Below, piece after piece: positions 52,230 to 60,482 of a stretch of DNA of 64,000 nucleotides. Positions within the stretch are counted from its first letter, which is position 1; each line of letters opens with the position of its first letter. Below the pieces are notes generated by a model, which searched no databases, was not told the DNA's origin, and saw only the letters and a program-made list of their open reading frames with translations. Position numbers and translations under genes: made by a program. Origin of the DNA: Algoriphagus hitonicola (GTDB lineage Bacteria; Bacteroidota; Bacteroidia; Cytophagales; Cyclobacteriaceae); contig NZ_FOPC01000004.1 in assembly GCF_900113375.1 (NCBI RefSeq), positions 186,001-250,000 on the forward strand. Direction: 5' to 3'.

Positions 52230-53630
52230 TTACTTCAAACCCCCGATCATATCCTCAGGCTTGACCCACTCGTCAAACTGCTCTGAGGTCAACAATCCCA
52301 ACCCAATCGCTGCTTCCCGTAAGCTAGAACCTTCCTTATGGGCTTTCTTGGCAATCGCAGCGGCATTTTCATAGCCGATATGCGGATTCAAAGCCGTCAC
52401 GAGCATCAATGAATTTTCCAAATGTCGTTGAATCATCGGGGTATTCGGCTCGATGCCGATCGCACAGTTGTCATTGAAGGACACGCAGGCATCTCCAATC
52501 AATCGGGCAGATTGTAGGAAGTTGGCTGCGATCATCGGTTTGAAGACATTGAGTTCAAAATGTCCGTTGGATCCGCCGATGGAGATGGCTACGTCATTCC
52601 CCATCACTTGAGCTGAGACCATGGTTATCGCTTCCACCTGCGTTGGGTTGACTTTGCCGGGCATAATCGAGGAGCCGGGCTCATTTTCGGGAATTAAGAT
52701 CTCTCCGATTCCAGAGCGCGGACCGGAAGAAAGCATCCGAATATCATTGGCGATTTTCATCAGGGAAACAGCAACTTGTTTCAAGGCTCCATGTGCTTCG
52801 ACCATGCCGTCATGTGCGGCCAAGGCTTCGAATTTGTTTGGCGCCGTGACAAAAGGTTGCCCGGAGAATTCGGCGATTTTCTTAGCCACCAATTCCGAAT
52901 AGCCCTTTGGCGTATTTAGTCCAGTACCAACTGCCGTTCCGCCGAGTGCAAGTTCAGAAAGGTGAGTTAGCGTATTTTTGATCGCTCTCAAGCCATGGTC
53001 AAGTTGGGCCACGTAGCCGCTAAATTCCTGACCCAATGTCAATGGCGTCGCATCCATAAAGTGGGTTCGACCGATTTTGACGACATCTTTGAAGGCTTTT
53101 GCCTTGGCATCCAGTGTGTCCCGTAGTTTTTGGATTCCCGGAATCGTCGTCTCCACTACCATTTTGTAAGCCGCGATGTGCATGGCTGTGGGATAGGTAT
53201 CGTTGGAGGATTGGGATTTATTGACGTCGTCGTTGGGATGGATTTTTTTCTTTTCATCCTCCAGCGAACCTCCCATCAACACGTGAGCGCGATAGGCGAT
53301 GACTTCGTTGGAGTTCATGTTGGATTGGGTACCCGAACCGGTCTGCCAAACGACCAGCGGAAATTGATCATCGTGTTTTCCCTCTAAGATTTCATCACAA
53401 ACCGTAGAAATGATATCCGCTTTTTCCTGCGAAAGCACCCCCAGCTCCGCATTGGTTTGGGCGGCGGCTTTTTTTAGAATGGCAAATGCCCTAATAATCT
53501 CGATAGGCATGCGGTTTTTTTCGCCGCCGATTTTAAAATTATTGATGGATCGCTGCGTTTGAGCGCCCCAGTATTTGTCAGCAGGAACCTCCACCGGTCC
53601 CATGGTGTCTTTTTCGATGCGTATATTCAT
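52230..53630 (-). CDS. fumC: Class II fumarate hydratase
   Basis: 466 residues, usual length. Active-site regions: [14 protein letters not shown] (98-110), [22 protein letters not shown] with His190, and the superfamily signature [13 protein letters not shown] (319-331) holding the catalytic serine. The enzyme interconverts fumarate and malate in the citric acid cycle without an iron-sulfur cluster. It is monocistronic with its own terminator, and lies directly beside the right end of the defence island. Confidence 0.96.
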   Translation of the reverse strand: MNIRIEKDTMGPVEVPADKYWGAQTQRSINNFKIGGEKNRMPIEIIRAFAILKKAAAQTNAELGVLSQEKADIISTVCDEILEGKHDDQFPLVVWQTGSGTQSNMNSNEVIAYRAHVLMGGSLEDEKKKIHPNDDVNKSQSSNDTYPTAMHIAAYKMVVETTIPGIQKLRDTLDAKAKAFKDVVKIGRTHFMDATPLTLGQEFSGYVAQLDHGLRAIKNTLTHLSELALGGTAVGTGLNTPKGYSELVAKKIAEFSGQPFVTAPNKFEALAAHDGMVEAHGALKQVAVSLMKIANDIRMLSSGPRSGIGEILIPENEPGSSIMPGKVNPTQVEAITMVSAQVMGNDVAISIGGSNGHFELNVFKPMIAANFLQSARLIGDACVSFNDNCAIGIEPNTPMIQRHLENSLMLVTALNPHIGYENAAAIAKKAHKEGSSLREAAIGLGLLTSEQFDEWVKPEDMIGGLK

Positions 53631-53707
53631 GGTATTGGATTTTATTGTTTGATTTTTGCGAGCGCTAAATTAATCCCAAAAGGTATTTTTCCCTAAAAAG
53701 GAATGAC

Positions 53708-54193
53708 TTAATCCTTCATTTGGAGATTGATCAATTCGTGAAATTTGGCCCGGGAGGATTTGACCTGCCTTTGAAAAAAAAATAAGGCCAAGGCATAGTT
53801 GACTACGGCCAATCCGGCACATATTCCGCCATACAGTGGATTTTTGACCAAAAGAAAATAAAACAAGGAAAAGCCAAGTAAGACAATGGACCAAAACAGA
53901 ATGAAAAACAAGGCCCCGGGAAACAAGCGATAGGTTAGAAATAAGATCGAACCCCGGGCGGTATCCTCCACTTTGCCCAAAATCAAGGGAAGAAAGGTGT
54001 CACTTTTTGGGATGACTTTGGAGATACGGAAACTGCTTTTGCCCACATAGCCGTTGAAAATCAGTGAATCTTCGAGGTGACTTCGCTTATCGAGAAAATT
54101 CACCTCCCGGGTTTTTCTGGACAGCTGGTCCAATACCTCTGTTTTGGATAAGGCACTGACCAGCGTTTCGCTATAGAATGGCAAAAGATTCAC
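53708..54193 (-). CDS. Small membrane protein of unknown function
   Basis: 161 residues from a GTG at 54193. Two adjacent hydrophobic segments (ALFFILFWSIVLLGFSLFYFLLV, ~99-121; YGGICAGLAVVNYALALFFF, ~127-146) form a hairpin in the inner membrane; the first ~95 residues are polar with strands (FLDKRSHLEDSLIFNGYVGKSSFRISKVIP) suggesting a small soluble domain, and the C-terminus is basic. No family was recognised. It stands alone between fumC and the divergent DUF2867 gene. Confidence 0.65.
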   Translation of the reverse strand: MNLLPFYSETLVSALSKTEVLDQLSRKTREVNFLDKRSHLEDSLIFNGYVGKSSFRISKVIPKSDTFLPLILGKVEDTARGSILFLTYRLFPGALFFILFWSIVLLGFSLFYFLLVKNPLYGGICAGLAVVNYALALFFFQRQVKSSRAKFHELINLQMKD

Positions 54194-54223
54194 GGATTAG
54201 TAACTATTGGGATCAAGGTCTGT

Positions 54224-54703
54224 TTGAATAGGGTAACGAAATTAACTCCTTTTCCCTTGAATACTAGGCCGATCATAGAAGAAATGCTTTTTCCAATCGA
54301 GAACGCTGCTCAAGTTCAAAATCGAATTTTGGAGATCGGCGGAAGAAATGGCTGGTATGCGGCTACCTGGCTTTGGAAAATTCGAGGCAGGCTGGACAAG
54401 CTTTTGGGTGGAGTGGGTTTTCGGAAAGGAGAAAAAACGCTTGGAGAGCTAAAGCCGGGAGAAGCACTGGATTTTTGGAGGTTAAAAGAAAGAAAAAAGC
54501 AGCCTTTTTACGTTCAACTTGAAGCTGAAATGAAATTGCCTGGCAAAGTGTTTTTAGAATGGAGAATCGAAGGAAACCAGCTGATCCAACGAATTCAATT
54601 TTATCCAGCAGGAAACTGGGGAAAAGTATATTGGTATGGAATGCAGCCTGCCCATCGCCTGATTTTTTGGCACTTGGGCCAAACTATCGCCAAAGGCAAA
54701 TGA
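54224..54703 (+). CDS. DUF2867-family protein
   Basis: 159 residues. The core GGRNGWYAATWLWKIRGRLDKLLGGVG and GEALDFWRLKE, then LEWRIEGNQLIQRIQFYPAGNWGKVYWYGMQPAHRLIF, match the DUF2867 domain. That domain usually forms the C-terminus of SDR-type NAD(P)-binding proteins and has a START/SRPBCC-like fold. Here only the domain is present. The start is uncertain: TTG at 54224 gives the longest frame, and an ATG at 54284 is the first ATG but would trim the domain. No NAD(P)-binding half lies upstream. Confidence 0.7.
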   Translation: MNRVTKLTPFPLNTRPIIEEMLFPIENAAQVQNRILEIGGRNGWYAATWLWKIRGRLDKLLGGVGFRKGEKTLGELKPGEALDFWRLKERKKQPFYVQLEAEMKLPGKVFLEWRIEGNQLIQRIQFYPAGNWGKVYWYGMQPAHRLIFWHLGQTIAKGK

Positions 54704-54716
54704 GCAGGCTGAAAAA

Positions 54717-55097
54717 TTATTTTACAGCAATGCAGGAGATTTCCACATTGACATCTTTGGGCAATCGGCTGACCTCGACGGTCTCCCGGGCTGGGGGATT
54801 GCTTTTGAAATACTGTCCATAGGCCTCGTTGATGGTGCCGAACTGGTTCATGGATTTGATGAAAATGGTGCATTTGACCACATCAGAAAACTGGAATCCT
54901 GCTTTGCGAAGGACGGCTTCGAGATTTTTCATCACCGCGTGGGTTTCCTCTGTAATGTTTTCATTGATCAGTTCACCTGTATCGGGATCCAAAGGAATCT
55001 GACCGGAAACATAAAGGGTATTTCCCGCCAAAACCGCTTGGGAATACGGCCCGATCGGAGCAGGAGCTTCTGAGGTATAAATAATAGAATTAGCCAT
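54717..55097 (-). CDS. RidA/YjgF-family enamine/imine deaminase
   Basis: 126 residues, the standard family size. It begins with SEAPAPIGPYSQAVLAGNTLYVSGQIPLDP, the conserved RidA start, and ends with the signature VEVSRLPKDVNVEISCIAVK (A-R-E-T-V-E-V just before). RidA hydrolyses the reactive 2-aminoacrylate made by PLP dehydratases, such as the threonine/serine dehydratase at 1104-2057. The active-site arginine of the true RidA subfamily lies in the PPARETVEV region. It is convergent with the DUF2867 gene. Confidence 0.92.
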   Translation of the reverse strand: MANSIIYTSEAPAPIGPYSQAVLAGNTLYVSGQIPLDPDTGELINENITEETHAVMKNLEAVLRKAGFQFSDVVKCTIFIKSMNQFGTINEAYGQYFKSNPPARETVEVSRLPKDVNVEISCIAVK

Positions 55098-55247
55098 TGA
55101 TGTTGATAATTTTTAGAGATACAAAGGTAACTGATGAGATGGAGGAATTTACCAATTCAGATTTTCGATTTATTGGCGGCAAAAGGTCTTTTGAATTCGA
55201 ACTCAATCATTTTATAGGCATTAACAAACTGCCACTGCCTACTGTAT

Positions 55248-56048
55248 TTACTGCTTCTTCGCTTCATTCCAAAAAAAATCCATCTCAGCCAAAGACATAT
55301 CGCTGAGATTTTTGCCTGCTTCTTTGGCAGCATTCTCTAAATATTGGAATCGCTTGATAAATTTCAGGTTGGTTCGCTCCAGCGCTTCTTCCGGATTGAT
55401 ATCAATAAATCGCGCATAATTAATCAGGGAAAATAGCACATCTCCAAATTCGGCAGTGGCTTTTTCCCTGTCAATTTGGGATTCCTCCGCCGCATTAAAT
55501 TCATTTTTGAATTCCTGCATTTCCTCCTCTACTTTTTCCCAAACCTGTTGCTTTTCTTCCCAGTCAAAGCCCACTCCTCGGGCTTTCTCCTGGATCCGCA
55601 TCGCCTTGATCAAAGCCGGAAGGGACTTGGGTACTCCACCCAGAACCGACTGATTTCCTTTCTCTTTGAGTTTGATTTTTTCCCAGTTTTGGCTGACCGT
55701 TTCAGCATCATTGGCCTCAGTGTCCCCATAAATGTGCGGATGACGACGGATCAGCTTTTCACAAAGGGAATGAGTCAGCGAAGCCATGTCAAAATTACCC
55801 TCTTCGGATCCGATTTTGGCATAAAATACGATATGCAGCAAAATGTCTCCCAGTTCCTTTTTGATCTCTTCGGGATTCCCTTCCAAAATTGCGTCTGAGA
55901 GTTCAAAAGTTTCTTCAATAGTCAGGTGCCGAAGACTCTCTGTGGTTTGTTTTTTGTCCCAGGGACATTGGGCACGCAGCTCATCCATGATGGTCAAGAG
56001 CCGATCAAAAGCCGCCAATTGATCCGCCCGGTTACTCAAATTAGACAT
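55248..56048 (-). CDS. mazG: Nucleoside triphosphate pyrophosphohydrolase MazG
   Basis: 266 residues from the ATG at 56048; the frame is open 20 codons upstream without family-like sequence. Two MazG domains are present: the first has LRAQCPWDKKQTTESLRHLTIEETFELSDAI and GDILLHIVFYAKI (E-x-x-E...ExxD-type metal site), and the second has EFGDVLFSLINYARF. The enzyme hydrolyses (d)NTPs to monophosphates and pyrophosphate. It is divergent from a small membrane-protein gene across a palindromic promoter region. Confidence 0.92.
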   Translation of the reverse strand: MSNLSNRADQLAAFDRLLTIMDELRAQCPWDKKQTTESLRHLTIEETFELSDAILEGNPEEIKKELGDILLHIVFYAKIGSEEGNFDMASLTHSLCEKLIRRHPHIYGDTEANDAETVSQNWEKIKLKEKGNQSVLGGVPKSLPALIKAMRIQEKARGVGFDWEEKQQVWEKVEEEMQEFKNEFNAAEESQIDREKATAEFGDVLFSLINYARFIDINPEEALERTNLKFIKRFQYLENAAKEAGKNLSDMSLAEMDFFWNEAKKQ

Positions 56049-56095
56049 GTTTTGGGAAACTAAGTTTGAATTGTGGTCGTTTCGAAGTAAAGCTT

Positions 56096-56113
56096 TAAAT
56101 TTGCGCAAATTTA
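56096..56113. promoter_or_regulatory. Palindromic divergent promoter
   Basis: TAAATTTGCGCAAATTTA is a perfect 18-bp palindrome. Each half is an exact TAnnTTTG -7 element: on the plus strand it lies 16 bases before the ATG at 56120, on the minus strand 57 bases before the mazG ATG. Both genes may be read from this one site, and a dimeric regulator could bind it. Confidence 0.6.
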
Positions 56114-56119
56114 TCCGTT

Positions 56120-56350
56120 ATGACAACTGTATTAATTACATTGGGCTTTGTGGCATTATTCTTCGTTTTGATGTCCGTCAGGCTCTTATTCTTAAAAAAC
56201 GGGGAATTCAAGGGCACTTGTGCCTCTCAAAATCCATATTTAAACAAGGAAGGGGGAACCTGCGGCTATTGCGGGAAAACCGTGGATGCGAACAGCAGCT
56301 GCGGCAATCCGGACAATGAAGTCGATAAAGTTCTCGCCAAATTCAAATAA
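56120..56350 (+). CDS. Small single-pass membrane protein with paired cysteines
   Basis: 76 residues. An N-terminal membrane helix (MTTVLITLGFVALFFVLMSV, then basic RLLFLKNGEF) anchors a 50-residue tail with cysteines in the order C-x(14)-C-x2-C-x(9)-C, ending with CGNPDNEVDKVLAKFK. The GTCGYCGK element is a CxxC that could bind a metal or form a disulfide. This short architecture recurs in Bacteroidota next to glmM/mazG-type genes, with no known role. Followed by a terminator. Confidence 0.7.
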   Translation: MTTVLITLGFVALFFVLMSVRLLFLKNGEFKGTCASQNPYLNKEGGTCGYCGKTVDANSSCGNPDNEVDKVLAKFK

Positions 56351-56355
56351 TATTA

Positions 56356-56380
56356 ATCCTGCCAAATGGCGGGATTTTTT
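56356..56380 (+). terminator. Rho-independent terminator of the small membrane-protein gene
   Basis: ATCCTGCC (56356-56363) pairs with GGCGGGAT (56368-56375) around AAAT, followed by TTTTTT. The ATG at 56366 lies inside the hairpin, which argues against using it as the glmM start. Confidence 0.75.
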
Positions 56381-56410
56381 GCGGTTTTTCACCTTAAAAT
56401 TTATCTGTAC

Positions 56411-57805
56411 GTGTCATTAATCAAATCAATTTCCGGGATCCGGGGAACCATTGGAGGGAAAGCTGGAGAGGGTCTCACTCCAATTGATGTGGTCAAATTT
56501 ACCGCCGCTTACGGCGCTTGGGTACTGGAAAAAACCGGGAATGCCAAGGTAGTCATCGGCCGAGATGCACGATTGTCTGGAGATATGGTTTCCAGGCTGG
56601 TTTCTGCCACCTTGCAGGGCTTGGGTATTCATGTCATTGACCTCGGACTCAGCACGACTCCTACGGTGGAGTTTGCAGTTCCCTTGGAAAAAGCTGGAGG
56701 AGGAATCATCCTCACTGCCAGCCATAATCCCATTCAGTGGAATGCATTGAAGCTACTCAATAGTAAAGGAGAATTTATTTCTGATGCTGAAGGAAAAGAC
56801 ATCCTCGAAAAAGCAGAGCAGGAAGATTTTACCTTTGCAGAGGTCAAAAAACTGGGCGCCTACACCCCGATCGATGATTACATGGATCGACATATTCAGC
56901 ATGTGCTGGAGTTGGAGCTGGTCGATGTAGAAGCGATCAAAGCTCGTAATTTTAAGATCGTGGTCGATGCAGTTAATTCCACCGGCGGAATTGTAGTTCC
57001 CAAACTACTCAGAGCCCTCGGAGTGGAAGTCATCGAGGAGATGTACTGTACTCCTGATGGTCATTTCCCGCACAATCCAGAGCCACTTCCTGAAAACCTT
57101 AGGGATATTTGCCAAAAACTGGAGAAAGGAAATTTTGATCTGGGAATCGTCGTAGATCCGGATGTGGATCGCTTGGCTTTTATCAATGAGGATGGTTCTG
57201 CTTTCGGAGAGGAATATACCTTAGTGGCAGTAGCCGATTATGTGCTGTCGAAGACACCCGGTAATACCGTTTCTAACCTTTCCTCCACGCGAGCACTTCG
57301 TGACGTGACTGACAAAAGAGGGGGAACCTACACCGCAGCAGCCGTAGGAGAAGTCAATGTCGTCAATCAGATGAAAGCGGTAGATGCCGTGATCGGTGGG
57401 GAAGGCAATGGCGGAATTATTTATCCGACCTCACATTATGGCCGGGATGCTTTAGTGGGCATCGGTTTGTTTTTGACCCATTTGGCTAATTTTGGAAAGA
57501 CCATTTCCCGATTGAGGGCCTCCTATCCGAATTATTATATTTCGAAGAATAAAATCGAACTCACTCCTGAGATCAACGTGGATAAAATCCTGGAAACCAT
57601 TCAGGAGAAATACAAAAAGCATCCCATCAATACCATTGATGGAGTGAAAATCGAGTTTGAAAAAGAGTGGGTTCACTTGAGAAAGTCAAACACCGAACCC
57701 ATCATCCGAATCTATTCGGAGTCCGAATCAGAGGCCACCGCGGAGCACTTGGCCAAAAAAATCATGCAAGACATCAAAGAGGTGGTGAGTGCCTCGCTGA
57801 TCTGA
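56411..57805 (+). CDS. glmM: Phosphohexomutase (phosphoglucosamine mutase-like)
   Basis: 464 residues from the GTG at 56411 (VSLIKSISGIRGTIGG); an in-frame ATG at 56366 lies in a terminator hairpin. Domain order is the alpha-D-phosphohexomutase one: catalytic Ser104 in TASHNPIQWN, metal loop DPDVDRLAF, sugar-binding GEGNGG, and the phosphate-binding RKSNTEPIIRIYSE at the C-terminus. GlmM interconverts glucosamine 6- and 1-phosphate for UDP-GlcNAc; some Bacteroidota homologues act on glucose or mannose phosphates, so the symbol is provisional. Confidence 0.85.
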   Translation: MSLIKSISGIRGTIGGKAGEGLTPIDVVKFTAAYGAWVLEKTGNAKVVIGRDARLSGDMVSRLVSATLQGLGIHVIDLGLSTTPTVEFAVPLEKAGGGIILTASHNPIQWNALKLLNSKGEFISDAEGKDILEKAEQEDFTFAEVKKLGAYTPIDDYMDRHIQHVLELELVDVEAIKARNFKIVVDAVNSTGGIVVPKLLRALGVEVIEEMYCTPDGHFPHNPEPLPENLRDICQKLEKGNFDLGIVVDPDVDRLAFINEDGSAFGEEYTLVAVADYVLSKTPGNTVSNLSSTRALRDVTDKRGGTYTAAAVGEVNVVNQMKAVDAVIGGEGNGGIIYPTSHYGRDALVGIGLFLTHLANFGKTISRLRASYPNYYISKNKIELTPEINVDKILETIQEKYKKHPINTIDGVKIEFEKEWVHLRKSNTEPIIRIYSESESEATAEHLAKKIMQDIKEVVSASLI

Positions 57806-57829
57806 TTAAAACCCAAGCCTGAAGAAAAG

Positions 57830-58972
57830 ATGAAAGTTTACTTTGACAATGCTGCCACCACGGCCATGGATGATCGAGTGATCGAAGCCATGCTGCCTTT
57901 TATGAAAAACCATTACGGAAACCCCTCTTCGGTGCACAGTCACGGAAGGGAAGTTCGTACTGCGATCGAACGATCCCGTAAAAAAGTGGCCGAATTGCTC
58001 AATGCGACTCCCTCTGAAATTTTCTTTACTTCAGGCGGAACGGAAGCGGATAATACCGCTTTGGTCTGCGGGATCGAGACGCACGGGATTAACCATGCCA
58101 TCACTTCACCGATCGAGCATCACGCAGTTTTGCATACGTTGGAAATTTGTGAACAAAAAGGCCACATTCAATTGAGTATGCTGGATGTGAATGAAAAAGG
58201 TGAAGTCGATTTGGGTCAATTGGAAAACTTGTTGAAGAAATATCCAAATAGCCTGATTTCTCTCATGCATGCCAATAATGAGATTGGAAATCTCAATGAC
58301 CTGAATCGAATTGGTACTTTGGCTAGAGAATATGGGGCTTTTTTCCATTCGGATACCGTACAGACGATGGGACATTATGTGCATGATTTGAAAAATTTGC
58401 CCGTGGATGCCATTGTTGCAGGTGGTCATAAATTTCATGGCCCCAAAGGTTCAGGATTTCTTTACGTGCGAAAAGACAAAAAAATCCATCCCTTTATTCA
58501 CGGAGGAGCGCAGGAGCGAAATATGCGCGGAGGTACAGAAAATGTAATCGGAATTATTGGAATAGCGAAGGCATTGGAAATCGCCTATGAAGATATGAGT
58601 TCGCATGAAGTCCATGTCAGAGCTTTGAAAAGGCATTTTATCGAAAAATTGAAAACTGATATTCCTGGCGTGGAATTTAATGGACTTTCTGAAGATCTAG
58701 AGCGGTCGCTTTACACCGTTTTGAATGTAAGTCTTCCTCCTTCTGAAGCAAACGCGGGCATGTTGTTGTTCAATTTGGATTTGGAGGGGATTTCTGCTTC
58801 AGGAGGATCCGCTTGCAGTTCTGGTGCTACTGTGGGCTCACATGTATTGCGCGCCCTAAATCATCAGCCCGAGCGGGATTCTGTCCGTTTTTCCTTCAGT
58901 CGGTTCAATACGATTGAAGAGGTGGATTACACCGTCGGAAAGCTGAAGGAGCTGTATGCGGTGGAAGCATAA
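57830..58972 (+). CDS. Cysteine desulfurase (IscS/NifS type)
   Basis: 380 residues, fold-type I PLP enzyme. The PLP lysine is K201 in GGHKFHGPKG and the active-site loop Cys329 is in SGGSACSSGA. The N-terminus YFDNAATTAMDDRVIEAMLPF and HHAV at 97-100 are standard. It mobilises sulfur from cysteine for Fe-S clusters and tRNA thiolation. It starts 24 bases after the phosphohexomutase stop and may share its transcript. No isc or suf partner genes are seen here. Confidence 0.92.
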   Translation: MKVYFDNAATTAMDDRVIEAMLPFMKNHYGNPSSVHSHGREVRTAIERSRKKVAELLNATPSEIFFTSGGTEADNTALVCGIETHGINHAITSPIEHHAVLHTLEICEQKGHIQLSMLDVNEKGEVDLGQLENLLKKYPNSLISLMHANNEIGNLNDLNRIGTLAREYGAFFHSDTVQTMGHYVHDLKNLPVDAIVAGGHKFHGPKGSGFLYVRKDKKIHPFIHGGAQERNMRGGTENVIGIIGIAKALEIAYEDMSSHEVHVRALKRHFIEKLKTDIPGVEFNGLSEDLERSLYTVLNVSLPPSEANAGMLLFNLDLEGISASGGSACSSGATVGSHVLRALNHQPERDSVRFSFSRFNTIEEVDYTVGKLKELYAVEA

Positions 58973-59306
58973 GTAAGATAGGAAGTTGTCCCTAAGCCTT
59001 GTCAGGGTCATACTAAGCACCTAGCTGGGAATCTCCAAATCGAGTTGATATGTTTCGAAGTTTATGAAGGTAGTGCTTCGACTCCGCTCAGCTTGCCTGC
59101 AACCCAAATCAATCAATTTGTAAAGCTACCTGTCCGAAAGAAAGTCAAAGTCCATTTTTTGAAAATGAAGATCGACTCTCACTTACATCCTTTTGAATAT
59201 TAGTTTTTTTCCGGCCAAGTCAATTATTGTAACAGCCGTTACAGTAATTTCTATTTCAGAAAAAAAGAGCGAATATTCCGCTCTTTTTTATCGAATATCA
59301 TCTCGT
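58973..59306. repeat. Non-coding gap with a dispersed repeat, dyad and terminator
   Basis: TGCTTCGACTCCGCTCAGC (59074-59092) repeats 15925-15943. AATTATTGTAAC (59222-59233) and GTTACAGTAATT (59238-59249) form a 12-base dyad with one mismatch around AGCC. No coding frame was recognised. Confidence 0.6.
59261..59289. terminator. Bidirectional rho-independent terminator
   Basis: AAAAAAGAGCG (59261-59271) and CGCTCTTTTTT (59279-59289) form a perfect 11-bp stem with loop AATATTC, between the cysteine desulfurase gene and the convergent secreted-protein gene. Confidence 0.85.
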
Positions 59307-60056
59307 TTATTTTTTTGCTCCAGGATATCCAATAGCATACGGAGTCCAAATTTCGTAGATGGGATTTCCGGTGGAACTCATCCCGCTGTGATGCCATTCC
59401 CCATCGATCACTTCATAATCGAAATTTAAGCTTGCCCCGACTCGGGAATCATCCCGGGAGAAAAAGGTAATATTTTCCACGTATTTGCCGTCTTTGGCGG
59501 TGTAGGTTCCTCCACCCGTTCCGGAGAATTCTGCTGTTTCGGAGTTGAATGCTACCCATTGGAATCGGCCTCCGGATAAAATTTTGATAGTCCGCCGCGC
59601 ACCGGGTGTACTTCTTGCCACTTCTTCGCCTCGTTTTCTCCCGGTGATGACCCAGTTGCGGGTGAGATCATCGGTATCGGAAGAAATCCGCTCCCAGATT
59701 TCGATGATGGAACTGCCATTAGCTTCAGTGGAAATGACGATTTTATCCTCAGATGCCCAGTCCAAATTAAATTCGGCGGTATTCCCCACCCATTCAGGAT
59801 TCATTGTATAAAAATCCAGAGTTTCAGAGTAATTGCCATCCGAATAGCTAAATGGGCCTCCGCCAGCACCTAGAAAGTGATTATCGGAGACTTGCTTGGC
59901 ACCAAAGGAAAAGTAATCATCCTGATAAATTTTAATGTACTCCGCATCGGTGACTTCTTCTCCGTTTTGATGAGTCAGTTTCCAAGCACCTTCCAGAGAT
60001 TGTGCGTTTGCCCAGCAGAGGAGCAGAGAAAGAGGAATAAAGAGATATTTTTTCAT
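59307..60056 (-). CDS. Secreted protein with two lipocalin-like repeats
   Basis: 249 residues with a signal peptide (ends WANAQ). The mature part consists of two related ~110-residue units, each with the order W-x-L/I-T...GEEV, IK-I-x-x-x-x-F-x-x-x-A/F, GGGPFSYSDG / GGGTYTAKDG, then YSETLDFYT / YVENITFFS, and I-x-EIW at the end. This pattern resembles small lipocalin-like beta barrels of Bacteroidota. No ligand or enzyme motif is visible. It is convergent with the cysteine desulfurase gene and lies beside the Rieske gene. Confidence 0.7.
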   Translation of the reverse strand: MKKYLFIPLSLLLCWANAQSLEGAWKLTHQNGEEVTDAEYIKIYQDDYFSFGAKQVSDNHFLGAGGGPFSYSDGNYSETLDFYTMNPEWVGNTAEFNLDWASEDKIVISTEANGSSIIEIWERISSDTDDLTRNWVITGRKRGEEVARSTPGARRTIKILSGGRFQWVAFNSETAEFSGTGGGTYTAKDGKYVENITFFSRDDSRVGASLNFDYEVIDGEWHHSGMSSTGNPIYEIWTPYAIGYPGAKK

Positions 60057-60158
60057 AGGATTAATTGCTGTTTTCAGAAAATTACCAAAACAATTTTGGC
60101 TTTGCCAGTCTTTTCTTTCGAATGGTCAAGTTTTGATCGGATTTAACCTCTCCCCACG

Positions 60159-60482
60159 ATGAAGCAATTCTTATTTGGAAATTCCCCAGATTCAGTAAAT
60201 GATTTATTTCCCGATCGGGTCATCAAACGTCTGCTGTTGGATGAGGAGGAAATTGGCATTTTGAGAATTGGAGATGCTTTTTTTGCTTTTCAAAGTACTT
60301 GTCCCCACCGGGGAGCTTCTTTGATTCAAGCTAATATCAATGGCCAAGGCGAAATTATCTGTCCTCTGCATCAATATCGATTTGACCTGAAAACAGGAAT
60401 GCTCAAAATGGGGTTTTGTGGAGATTTGAAGGTTTTTCAAACTCAACTAACTGAGGAAGGGCTTCTGGTTTTCACTCAATAA
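60159..60482 (+). CDS. Small Rieske [2Fe-2S] ferredoxin-like protein
   Basis: 107 residues. Cluster ligands are complete: C48-x-H50 (CPHRG) and C68-x2-H71 (CPLHQYRFD). The size, without a membrane anchor or a partner oxygenase domain, matches soluble Rieske ferredoxins that carry electrons to ring-hydroxylating or other oxygenases, or NirD-type subunits. No partner oxygenase is encoded nearby. Its last seven bases overlap the convergent TonB receptor gene. Confidence 0.88.
   Translation: MKQFLFGNSPDSVNDLFPDRVIKRLLLDEEEIGILRIGDAFFAFQSTCPHRGASLIQANINGQGEIICPLHQYRFDLKTGMLKMGFCGDLKVFQTQLTEEGLLVFTQ

Noticed and set aside
56366..56410. ATG at 56366 as the phosphohexomutase start
   Set aside because: It lies inside the terminator hairpin of the preceding gene and adds 15 residues (MAGFFAVFHLKIYLY) not seen at the family N-terminus; the GTG at 56411 fits better.
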